A stretch of DNA of 11,367 nt from CAZWUK01 sp964636685 (GTDB taxonomy: Bacteria; Bacillota; Clostridia; Christensenellales; CAG-138), in assembly GCA_964636685.1 (NCBI GenBank), contig CAZWUK010000067.1, positions 1 through 11,367 of the forward strand, written 5' to 3'. Position numbers and translations under genes: made by a program. The notes beneath the pieces were generated by a model, which worked only from the letters and a program-made list of their open reading frames with translations, was not told where the DNA came from and did no database searches. Shown piece by piece: positions 1 to 7,921 of this stretch (within the stretch, counting starts at the first letter, position 1; every line of letters starts with the position of its first letter).

Positions 1-1729
1 TAGGGCAGTTGATTGTCATCCTGTTTTGAACGAGGTCAACATCATAATGCTGAGCATGAAGTTTTGCACCGCACCAAGGGCAAACCTTGATTTGAACAGG
101 ATTCGATTTCTCGTCATCGCCGCCCTCTTTTTGCTTGTTGATACTGGTTCTGGCCTCTTTCAGGTGATTCGGTGTAAGGTTGCCACCAACCCACAAACCG
201 ATGGAAATCTCGTTTCCACACATTTTATATTTCTTCCGCAGCAACTCACATGCGAATATCAGAATACTGGCACGTTCAAACTGTTGCAAAGTCAGGAGCC
301 TAAGAGTATACCGCATTATTACGGTAACACCATCTGCGTTTGCATCCCGGAGCCTGCGCAAAAAGATTACAAACGCAGTAATCCCTAAGTATGCTTCCGT
401 TTTACCACCGCCGGTGGGGAACCAAAGGAGGTCAACCATTTGCCGGTCCGGAACTTCCTGTCCGGGATGGCCCTTTGGCTCAATAAAGGAGGCCAGTTCA
501 TGTAAGATAAAGGCCAACTGGAATGGATACCAGCAGACCTTAGCCGGATCAAAGTTCTTTTTGTTTTTCAGCAGGGTTTGCCTTCTCTGAAGCAGCATTG
601 CTTCGTTTGCAAGCTGAAAAGCGCGGAAAGCCTTGCAATCGCTGTTTGCACTTTCTTTCAACAGCTTAATTGCATATTCTATTCTGCTGCAGGCAGCTTG
701 GCATTTTTGGATGTTGGCCTTGGCAATCTCCTGCAAATCGTCTTTTACTTCGGGAACTAAGCCGTTTTGATTCTCTATCCACTTCTTATACTTGGCTGCA
801 AATGTACCCAATTCCCAAACGACATCGTCAGCAGGTGCGGCAGATAAAAACTGCATAGACAACACATTTCCGCTTACAACTTCAGCTGCCTTCATCTGGC
901 GAAGGTCGAATGTTGGAAAAAATGCAGACTCTACCCATTCCGGCTCGACATTATCCATATCCCACATAACGGAGCAACCGTGTCCCTGTGCGTAGCAATA
1001 GACATCGGAATACAACATATCCAGTTCCAAAAGTTCTGGATCGGTAGTCAGATATGTCTGACGGTTCACGCTGGTGAAAATGGCTGCCGCATCACCACTG
1101 GTCAATCGGATAACAGGTTGAAAAGCGCAGCACTTGGAAGTGGACCCCATATCATTGTCAGACTGGTTTTCGTTGACCAGTGCAACCGTAATCACACGCT
1201 CACCTGAATCCATAACGGAATGGGTATACACTTGCAATTGAAGTCCGCTGGGCAAATCTGCATACTCCACCCGTTTCCCAGTGAAAGCAATTGTCTCAGA
1301 ATACCCATATTCGTTACGCTTCCATACTTCCTTCGGCTTCTTCTCAAGGTGCTCCCATCTGGATGTGTCGATTCCGTTTCCTTTTGCATCCTCAAAGGAA
1401 ACTGGCTCATAGAAGGCATAACTGCCGGAAACGCAAATTGCATCGACCCCAGCCTTCAGTGTAACCGTAATACCCATGGTAGAAGGATTGTTTTGATTGC
1501 TCAGAGAAATGGACGCATCATAGGTTTCGATTTCATTTTCCAACAGAGGATTCCGCGCAAGATCCAATGCCTCCACAGTATCCTTTTGTGGATACAGTTT
1601 TCCCATAATGTAATACTGAACCGGAAGCTCGGCAAGGCATTCATCTTTTGCAACAGGTCCGATAAAGTCTTGCTCCAAAATACGGGACACGACCTTTCGT
1701 GCTTCATAAAATTGTGAATAGTCGGCCAT
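1..1729 (-). CDS. drmA: DrmA-like DISARM helicase, N-terminal 576 residues (runs off left edge)
   Basis: This is the N-terminal part of a large helicase resembling DrmA, the signature helicase of DISARM antiviral systems; the 3' end is outside the window. The ATG at 1729-1727 follows a GGAGG site at 1737-1741 with 7 nt spacing, and the frame stays open to the left edge. The first 430 or so residues form the non-helicase N-terminal region seen in this family. They are followed by a Walker A loop, PTGGGKTEAYLG, with GGGK at residues 440-443. The segment MRYTLRLLTLQQFERA at 472-487 is very typical of DrmA. A CPWCG knuckle (C550, C553) suggests a metal-binding insert. Motif II and the C-terminal helicase domain would lie beyond the edge. 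In DISARM, DrmA is thought to act with DrmB in recognising or blocking incoming phage DNA. The gene follows a UvrD-type helicase by 24 nt. The family call is from remembered motifs and is fairly sure; the exact DISARM subtype is not. Confidence 0.82.
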   Translation of the reverse strand, partial: MADYSQFYEARKVVSRILEQDFIGPVAKDECLAELPVQYYIMGKLYPQKDTVEALDLARNPLLENEIETYDASISLSNQNNPSTMGITVTLKAGVDAICVSGSYAFYEPVSFEDAKGNGIDTSRWEHLEKKPKEVWKRNEYGYSETIAFTGKRVEYADLPSGLQLQVYTHSVMDSGERVITVALVNENQSDNDMGSTSKCCAFQPVIRLTSGDAAAIFTSVNRQTYLTTDPELLELDMLYSDVYCYAQGHGCSVMWDMDNVEPEWVESAFFPTFDLRQMKAAEVVSGNVLSMQFLSAAPADDVVWELGTFAAKYKKWIENQNGLVPEVKDDLQEIAKANIQKCQAACSRIEYAIKLLKESANSDCKAFRAFQLANEAMLLQRRQTLLKNKKNFDPAKVCWYPFQLAFILHELASFIEPKGHPGQEVPDRQMVDLLWFPTGGGKTEAYLGITAFVIFLRRLRDANADGVTVIMRYTLRLLTLQQFERASILIFACELLRKKYKMCGNEISIGLWVGGNLTPNHLKEARTSINKQKEGGDDEKSNPVQIKVCPWCGAKLHAQHYDVDLVQNRMTINCP

Positions 1730-1753
1730 AACCAAACCTCCGGTTCTGTATAT

Positions 1754-4210
1754 TTAGTAAGTATCTTTATCAACAGCTGCAAAACCTGTGATCGTTATGC
1801 CAGACCAAATGCTGACATCACCAAAGGCCTTTGCGCCTATGGGAACGGGGGCTATCCCGGATATGCACGTAGTAATGCCGTGGATATAAACATCACAAAA
1901 TGCATGCGGATACACATCGTAATACACTGGACAATTCATATTTTTTATATGCTGAATTGCCTTTTCCAGTTCGTGAGCAAAAGACCTGCTTGTATATCCC
2001 AATACAAGTTTTTCATTGTCTTCCGCCACAATGCGGTATACAACGTAAAGTTTTGTTCTTTCCGGACACTTGATCAGCTTCAATCGCATTCCGGACTGAA
2101 CATCTTTCCTAATTTGCTGCTGGCGCCCTTCGTCATCGGCAAAAGAGCGTAAATCCAGATCTGTATCACTACCAATCTCAAAATGAGAAATATATCGCCT
2201 AAAGCCCCCGGCTTTTGCACACCGTTTACTCTGGTCCTCGTTCCTCGTAATATAGATCTGTTTGTCCTTCTTGGAAATTTCGGCTCTTTCTACCTTTTTC
2301 TTAGGTCGTGTCAGTGCAACATAGCACACCTTGTGCCCCAAAATATCTTCCGTTTCCGAATCAGACATTGCCTCAATCACATCATCAATTACAATCACGG
2401 AATCGAATTCCCTGCCTTTTGCCCGGTGAATGTTACTGACTGTGATAGCATGCTTTTTTCCTGCACCGGATTCATACAGAGCTGGTTCTCTGGCGTTTTG
2501 CAAGAGACCTTTCAACAAATCTGCAACCTCATATCTGCTCCGTGCCGCTCCACGCTGTGTTGAAACAAGGGCCATCCACCGCGTGCGTGCAGTTTCATAT
2601 CCGGCATCCGGATACAAAGCAAGGTGTTTTGCTATAAAGGCAGTCTCGCCAACAGATTCGTTTTCATAGTCGCAGAATACACGCGCAATCCAGTCACCCA
2701 GCGTGGGAGAGCCTAATCCACGGTGTAAGGCGTGCGGAACATCAGCATTTTGAAGCCATGCGGAAATCTGCAAAGCCTGCCCGTTTGTGCGGGTAAGAAT
2801 GCCCAATGTTTCACCCTGCCCAATGTATCGAAGCGCATCGCTCCTTGAAAACTTGGTTAGCTTTACGGGCGTCTGGGGGATATGCGTCAGAAGATCACTT
2901 GCTGCAGAGACACGATCCTGTGCAGAACCCGTAAGAATTGCTTTCCTGTACGGAATCGTCAGCTGCCCAAAGGTGTCGCCTTGGCGGTGATTCTCAGTGA
3001 GAGCATAGTAATTGGCGTCAGGGAAGCTTTTAAAGATGTCCTGATAAAATTGCTCAGAGGACATAACCGCAGAATCGCCTTCAGCCATGTAGTCATACAA
3101 AGCTTGGCAGGAATCGCCCAAAATTGTAAAACCGCAGGTTTCAGGGAGGCCTTTTAACATCGCAAGAACCAATTCAGCACGACTACCGACCAAATCCTGT
3201 ACTTCATCGACGATGATATGTTCGTAATCAGCCAGCATATCTTTTTTCTTCTTAAATATGGATGTGGCCGATTTAATGCGCTGATCATAGTCATACGCTT
3301 CCAGCAGAAAGTGTTTCGGGAGTAATTCCCCATAATTGTCTTGTACCCATGCCAACATGTATGTAGCGAACGAGTCAAAGGTACGAGCATCAACATCCTG
3401 CCACTCATAACCAATGCGACCGTTTTCGGCTGCTTCAGACAATCTGCTTCGTACTACTTCCACAGCAGAGCGGGAAAAACACAAAACGAGAATGTTTTCT
3501 GCCGCAGCCTGCCCTTCATTGATCATGTATATGATTTTTTCAATCAATGTCCATGTCTTGCCTGTACCAGGACCAGCATTAACGATACTACGCTCTGTGT
3601 GTTCAGCCTCAATGATTTCATCCTGCGTAGTTTCTATAAAGGAGCTGTAATTGATTTCTTTAACGGCAGCAGGCTTTGGAACCGCTGGAGCAGGTTTCTG
3701 AACTACAAATGGATCGTCCTGCTCAGTATTTTCTTCAACAGAAATCAGAGTATCTGCTTTTGGATGGTCATCAGCAAACAGCTTTGCCGCTTCTCCGGCA
3801 TCCCCATCATCCAACTCGTGCTTCTTTCGGGCGGCTTCTTCAAACTTAAAAATAGCCGGTTGTGCCTTTTGGTTCTCCTCATGTATTGCAAGCTCGGCAG
3901 GTTCAAAATCGGGGCGACAACTTTGAAAGAGGTGGCATTTCGTGTTGAGGCATCTGCATACTACCTGTTCATGGCCTTGGGCATCTCTGATGGTTCCCCA
4001 AGGATAGTCATTTTTGGCAGCATATGCGCAGTGAACAGATGCACGTTCATATTCTCGCTTCTGAAGACTCGTTAATGTATACTGCTTTTTGAGAATCTCC
4101 AACGAAAACGGGTCATGAATCTTGGAGCAGAAGATTGAATCCTCGTAGAAGCTCTTTTCGACAGGATATAAATTGCTCCGAAATGCCACAGTACTGACAT
4201 TACTCTCCAT
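1754..4210 (-). CDS. UvrD/PcrA-like superfamily 1 DNA helicase with N-terminal Cys cluster
   Basis: This 818-residue ATP-dependent helicase has the full set of UvrD-family motifs. They are Q196 of the Q motif, Walker A GPGTGKT at 213-219 (K218), the DEVQD Walker B at 335-339, a GDxxQALYDY motif III, a TENHRQ motif IV region, HRAKGREFDSV at 595-605 as motif V, and YVALTR at 630-635 as motif VI. The region before residue 190 is unusual. It holds four closely spaced cysteines (C85, C87, C92, C98) that could bind zinc or an iron-sulphur cluster, then a charged, proline-rich linker at about 130-185. About 160 residues after motif VI match nothing I recognise. The start overlaps the end of the Hsp70 gene by 11 nt, so translation is probably coupled, and a DrmA-like gene follows after 24 nt. 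Role in antiviral defence is inferred from context; helicase identity is firm. Confidence 0.9.
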   Translation of the reverse strand: MESNVSTVAFRSNLYPVEKSFYEDSIFCSKIHDPFSLEILKKQYTLTSLQKREYERASVHCAYAAKNDYPWGTIRDAQGHEQVVCRCLNTKCHLFQSCRPDFEPAELAIHEENQKAQPAIFKFEEAARKKHELDDGDAGEAAKLFADDHPKADTLISVEENTEQDDPFVVQKPAPAVPKPAAVKEINYSSFIETTQDEIIEAEHTERSIVNAGPGTGKTWTLIEKIIYMINEGQAAAENILVLCFSRSAVEVVRSRLSEAAENGRIGYEWQDVDARTFDSFATYMLAWVQDNYGELLPKHFLLEAYDYDQRIKSATSIFKKKKDMLADYEHIIVDEVQDLVGSRAELVLAMLKGLPETCGFTILGDSCQALYDYMAEGDSAVMSSEQFYQDIFKSFPDANYYALTENHRQGDTFGQLTIPYRKAILTGSAQDRVSAASDLLTHIPQTPVKLTKFSRSDALRYIGQGETLGILTRTNGQALQISAWLQNADVPHALHRGLGSPTLGDWIARVFCDYENESVGETAFIAKHLALYPDAGYETARTRWMALVSTQRGAARSRYEVADLLKGLLQNAREPALYESGAGKKHAITVSNIHRAKGREFDSVIVIDDVIEAMSDSETEDILGHKVCYVALTRPKKKVERAEISKKDKQIYITRNEDQSKRCAKAGGFRRYISHFEIGSDTDLDLRSFADDEGRQQQIRKDVQSGMRLKLIKCPERTKLYVVYRIVAEDNEKLVLGYTSRSFAHELEKAIQHIKNMNCPVYYDVYPHAFCDVYIHGITTCISGIAPVPIGAKAFGDVSIWSGITITGFAAVDKDTY

Positions 4211-5666
4211 GTTGCACCTGCCTTCCCGGCAGTTTGTAATAGCACTTTAATTGTGTATATTCCCACAAACGGCGAAATTCTGTGGTCTGCATATTACTTC
4301 CGGCAACTGCTGTAAACACCATGTTCTGGCCAATCGATGCCTTTAGCACAATTTGTTCCTGCAGGAAGCGGTATGCCGGGACAGAGAGCGTCTTGTATTT
4401 TTCTGGAGAGGTTTCAATATCAGGACTACCGCCAAAAACGAAACGGGCTTCCTTGCTGGAATCCACAATTCCAAAATGACATATATGTTCCCACCCGTGA
4501 ATGGGTGTATCCGGTTTCAGAATTTCGTAATATGCATTATCGCTCAATACAAGACCAATAGACTGGTTGGAGTAGTAACCACCGGGAGTCATTGCCAGCA
4601 TTGCTGCGCCCTGAGCAACGTTCCACATGGTTTCTTCCGGGAAGAACAGTTTGTCTCCGTACTTTTCATCCATCTTCTCCAGCAGAGGACGCAGATTACT
4701 GCTGCCGCCTACCATGACAATCCGGTCGATATTGGCAAGTCCTACTCCTGACTGACGAATGGCTTCTTCTAGGCACTCTATCGCCATAGTAACTTCCGGA
4801 TCTACAATATCAGCAAACCAGTCATATTCCAATGTTTCGCGGCAGGCACCATATACACCATAATTATTGATTGAAATGGTGGCAGTGTCATCGTCGCCCA
4901 ACATACGCTTTGCGCGTTCGGCACGAACCCGCATCATATCCTGGGCACTGGACGGCATATCCGCAAAAGCCGTTTCGATACCCTTTTTACGGGCAATTTT
5001 AGCATGGATTCGCTTGGCAATCTTGTCATCAATATAATCACCGGCAATGTTCTTACCAACCGTTGCCAATTCGGAGACTTTACCATTGACATGCTGAAGG
5101 ATAGAGACATCCAGCGTGCCGCCGCCCCAATCAAAAACAGCAACGACAGAAGAGCTTTTCAGCTCGTTGTAATTTGCAAAAAACGCAGCCGTGGGTTCGC
5201 TGATAAATGAGCGGATGTGGATTCCGGCCTTTTTTGCTGCTTCACGCAATTTTGAACGCTTGGATGCACTGAATCCAACAGGAATAGCCACAGTTGCCTC
5301 TTCCATTTCAATTCCGGTGCGATTTTGCACATTGGCCTTCAAATACTTGAAAACCTCACTGGCTACATCGACAGCGGTCCATTCGCACCCCGCAATCGTT
5401 TTTGTCTGCTCAGAATCCAAAATGGTCTTGACGGACGAGATATACTCGCAGGACTCGCTCAATTCCATCTTTTTATCCCAAGCCTCCCGACCAGCAAATA
5501 CGCTGCCGGTGGATTTATCAATCGCAACAACGGAAGGAATTGGACGACCTTCTTCATCGCCGTACTTAACAGACTCCGATTTCTGATCCATCACGACATA
5601 ACCAACGGTAGCACTGTTGGTCGTGCCGAAGTCAATTCCAAAATAATACTTCAACCCTGTTGCCAC
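4200..5666 (-). CDS. Hsp70-family (DnaK-like) ATPase without the helical lid
   Basis: This is an Hsp70/actin-fold ATPase of 488 residues; ordinary DnaK has about 610-640. The nucleotide-binding domain is complete by its signatures: phosphate-1 loop IDFGTTNS at 11-18, SEPTAA around E157, phosphate-2 loop DWGGGTLD at 179-186, and the adenosine motif VGGSS around G320-G321. After about residue 370 comes only some 120 residues. These look like a reduced beta-sandwich substrate domain (for example the segment IVLKASIGQNMVFTAVAGS), with no C-terminal helical lid. The start is GTG at 5666-5664, behind a GAGGTG site that overlaps the stop region of the upstream coiled-coil gene; the gap is 11 nt. The 3' end overlaps the UvrD-like gene by 11 nt. 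It is not the housekeeping dnaK: there is no grpE or dnaJ nearby and the length is wrong. It probably remodels or senses a partner in the defence complex, which is inference. Confidence 0.9.
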   Translation of the reverse strand: MATGLKYYFGIDFGTTNSATVGYVVMDQKSESVKYGDEEGRPIPSVVAIDKSTGSVFAGREAWDKKMELSESCEYISSVKTILDSEQTKTIAGCEWTAVDVASEVFKYLKANVQNRTGIEMEEATVAIPVGFSASKRSKLREAAKKAGIHIRSFISEPTAAFFANYNELKSSSVVAVFDWGGGTLDVSILQHVNGKVSELATVGKNIAGDYIDDKIAKRIHAKIARKKGIETAFADMPSSAQDMMRVRAERAKRMLGDDDTATISINNYGVYGACRETLEYDWFADIVDPEVTMAIECLEEAIRQSGVGLANIDRIVMVGGSSNLRPLLEKMDEKYGDKLFFPEETMWNVAQGAAMLAMTPGGYYSNQSIGLVLSDNAYYEILKPDTPIHGWEHICHFGIVDSSKEARFVFGGSPDIETSPEKYKTLSVPAYRFLQEQIVLKASIGQNMVFTAVAGSNMQTTEFRRLWEYTQLKCYYKLPGRQVQHGE

Positions 5667-5677
5667 GGTTTTTCACC

Positions 5678-6961
5678 TCACTTAATCTTCATGCCGCCTT
5701 TTTCCAGTATATCAAAGATACTCTGAAGCTGGAGTCTCAAGTTCTCGCCAAGATCACAGCTCATAGGAACATCCAACGCATCCATAAAATCCCGATACTC
5801 AATTCTGATTTTTGACGCCAGCCTTTGCAGTGTTTCATTTGCCTGATTGCTTCTGTCACGACTGAGGACATCTGTCATTTTAATTCTTTCTTCAATTTCT
5901 GTGGTTTTTTCAGTGATAACAGTGTCCTTTTGGTCTATATCCTGTCTTAATACTAAGATATCACCTTCTGCCGCAGACAGTTTCTTTCGTAGTTCAGCAA
6001 TTGTATCCTGCTGATCTGCAATCTGCTGATTAACCCGCCTGAGTTTCTCCTGTTCGCTCTCAACACTGTGGATCAGCGCATCAATCTTGCTTTTCTGCTG
6101 TATGTTTTCAGATTTAACGGCTATAGCAGCTTTGCCTGCTTTGCTGAGCAAAGCAACAAGGTATGCCGCCACGTCTGCTGGAGGTTCTTCATCAGGCAGA
6201 ACACGAGGTGTATTAGGCGATTTACCCCCCTCTTCCTGATGACCATCTGCTTTATGCGAAACATCAGCATCCTCTTCCGCTTCTACCGGAACCGTTTCCA
6301 CTCGGGCCGTCTTTTTCTCGGGAGACACGCTTTGGTGTGCTTCATAATCAGCAAACCATTTGCGGACTTTCACAATATTATCTGCAACAACACCCTTCGC
6401 TGCGCCGCTGTTTTCGATGCCGTCCAGCATAGACGAGAGAAGGTCTACAAACTCCTTGACAAATATTGGCTTTGTCCCGATATCAGCAAGAGGGCAAAGC
6501 ACCACATCAGGTAGCAACTCTGCCAAGAAATATTTTCCCACTGTTTTCTCTGCGGTACCGAGTCGCTTTTTCTCCTTATTGATGGAGGCTCCCGGCAAAC
6601 GTTTAATTACGGGGGCCAACACATTTTCAGGAGCATTGTCGTTAAGCATTAACGCCAGCAAATGCGTTACCAAACGAAAGGTAACATTGCTGTCATTGCC
6701 ATAGTGTTTGCCACTGAACAATGCTGATAATGTGGCATTCCGATCTTTCGTCTTAACAAGATAAGCATAGAACGGTTCGGCACCACAGAAAGCAAACCCC
6801 TCATACAAATACTGCTCGGCACTGCCAACAAAACCGGCCTCAGAAACCAAGCTGACCCATGCGCTGCGGAATGCTTCTTTTTCTTTTATGTTGGGATCTT
6901 TCTTTTTCTTCTCTTTTTTTAAACTCATTAACGAATCGAGGATTTCAATGTATTTCTCCAT
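5678..6961 (-). CDS. Coiled-coil protein of the Hsp70/DISARM-like operon
   Basis: A 427-residue protein that I cannot assign to a named family. The start is ATG at 6961-6959, because a GGAGG site at 6968-6972 lies 6 nt before it; the frame is open to a TTG 7 codons upstream, but that TTG would lie before the binding site. Residues 1-20 end in a run of lysines. Residues 30-205 are predicted mostly helical and globular. Residues 211-262 are an acidic, proline-rich linker. Residues 285-375 are a long coiled coil with regular hydrophobic spacing. The last 45 residues (about 383-427) form a compact helical end containing DLGENLRLQLQSIFDILEKGG, likely the conserved part. It has no signal peptide or membrane segment. 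Lying 11 nt before the Hsp70 gene, it may be a dedicated partner or nucleotide-exchange-like cofactor, by analogy with GrpE; this is inference, and no GrpE homology is visible. Confidence 0.75.
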   Translation of the reverse strand: MEKYIEILDSLMSLKKEKKKKDPNIKEKEAFRSAWVSLVSEAGFVGSAEQYLYEGFAFCGAEPFYAYLVKTKDRNATLSALFSGKHYGNDSNVTFRLVTHLLALMLNDNAPENVLAPVIKRLPGASINKEKKRLGTAEKTVGKYFLAELLPDVVLCPLADIGTKPIFVKEFVDLLSSMLDGIENSGAAKGVVADNIVKVRKWFADYEAHQSVSPEKKTARVETVPVEAEEDADVSHKADGHQEEGGKSPNTPRVLPDEEPPADVAAYLVALLSKAGKAAIAVKSENIQQKSKIDALIHSVESEQEKLRRVNQQIADQQDTIAELRKKLSAAEGDILVLRQDIDQKDTVITEKTTEIEERIKMTDVLSRDRSNQANETLQRLASKIRIEYRDFMDALDVPMSCDLGENLRLQLQSIFDILEKGGMKIK

Positions 6962-6967
6962 AATTAA

Positions 6968-6972
6968 CCTCC
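6968..6972 (-). promoter_or_regulatory. GGAGG ribosome binding site deciding the coiled-coil gene start
   Basis: GGAGG on the minus strand lies 6 nt before the ATG at 6961. It rules in that ATG over an in-frame TTG at 6982 that would sit upstream of the site. Confidence 0.8.
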
Positions 6973-6982
6973 GACTATCCAA

Positions 6983-7921
6983 TTATATAGAATAATTTGT
7001 CCAAAAACATGGACTCGATGATGTAATCTGCCAACCATCCGCCGTATGCCAGGTACCCAGCAGCTCGTCCTCGCTTACAATGGCATTCCACACGGGGCGG
7101 AGGAAACGGTCGAGCGCGGTTATTACATCCGTGAAGGCAATTTCCCGGCCTTTGATGGTCTTGAGGAAATAGCGCCACTTGACCTGCATATCGGCGTCTT
7201 CTGCCAACGCGATCACCCGGTCAAGACTGTCACGCTCGTAGGGCGTCCTTCGCGTGGAGAGCGTCTGCATGATGGCCTCCTGCAAGCTGCGGCCATCAAA
7301 ATTGAAGGTCTGGGAAAGATAGTAAATGTCGTAAAAATCCTTCATGCGCCCGGTCAGCTCAAAGCGCTGGAGAATAGCGTCGAACTTCTCGGCAATGGTG
7401 CTTTCCAGCGAGTAGGTCAGAACCTCCGGCGCTTCATAACCGTCAAGCTGCGGCGGCATGGTGCGCTTCTGCGGCTTGGGTACGATCACATCACCGATGC
7501 CCACATCCACATCAAAGGGGACGCGCACGTTCTTGATACGACCGATGATCTGGGTGCTGACGCCCGGGTATTTGCGCTGCGGTGAAATCTGCTGCGTCTG
7601 CTTTGCCTCCAGAACGACCACATCGTTGTTGCCGGTGGGTGTTGAGATGATCTCCTCGATCACGGCGTCCATGTGTTCCAGATCGCTGCTCATACGGCGC
7701 ATAAGAAAATCCACATCTACCGTGGCTCGGCTTTCAAAGTTCGTGAGTGTGTATATGAAAAGACCGCCCTTGAGGATGAAATTGTCTGTGTATTTTGACT
7801 TTGACAAGCGCCGAAGGAACTCCTCCTGAAAGAAGAGCTGCAGGCACTGCTGATAGGGCGCGCCTGTCTCCTTTGACTTGTTTTTGAGTTTCGCAAGGAT
7901 CGACGCCCCGATATCCGCCAT
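6983..7921 (-). CDS. abiEii: AbiEii-type nucleotidyltransferase toxin
   Basis: Toxin half of an AbiE (type IV) toxin-antitoxin / abortive-infection pair: a DNA-polymerase-beta-like nucleotidyltransferase. Relative to the ATG at 7921, the fold signature is KGG at 51-53 and RATVDVDF at 65-72, where D69 and D71 are the likely metal ligands. A DVDVG strand follows at 137-141. EK at 178-179 and RMKDFYD at 192-198 match the C-terminal motif of the family. Characterised members transfer nucleotides to cellular RNA, in some cases tRNA, and stop growth on phage infection. The ATG overlaps the antitoxin stop as TGATG. A GTG three codons upstream (7930) is possible, but it is too close to the AGGAG at 7932-7936. 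The length of 312 residues is in the family range. The last dozen residues are encoded by abruptly AT-rich DNA and may be a replaced tail. It lies 21 nt before the coiled-coil gene. Confidence 0.88.
   Translation of the reverse strand: MADIGASILAKLKNKSKETGAPYQQCLQLFFQEEFLRRLSKSKYTDNFILKGGLFIYTLTNFESRATVDVDFLMRRMSSDLEHMDAVIEEIISTPTGNNDVVVLEAKQTQQISPQRKYPGVSTQIIGRIKNVRVPFDVDVGIGDVIVPKPQKRTMPPQLDGYEAPEVLTYSLESTIAEKFDAILQRFELTGRMKDFYDIYYLSQTFNFDGRSLQEAIMQTLSTRRTPYERDSLDRVIALAEDADMQVKWRYFLKTIKGREIAFTDVITALDRFLRPVWNAIVSEDELLGTWHTADGWQITSSSPCFWTNYSI

Noticed and set aside
1192..1782. Short minus-strand frames near the left end
   Set aside because: They are out of frame with the continuous DrmA-like coding region from 1729 leftwards, which carries the helicase motifs.
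3341..4075. 244-codon open frame on the plus strand
   Set aside because: It lies wholly inside the UvrD-like gene on the opposite strand and encodes no recognisable motif; it is a shadow frame.
6982..6987. Perfect TATAAT on the minus strand just before the coiled-coil gene
   Set aside because: No -35 box at 16-18 bp; TTGGAC is only 11 bp away. A transcript from it would start almost on the ribosome binding site. Kept only as a reason to test for a separate start site.
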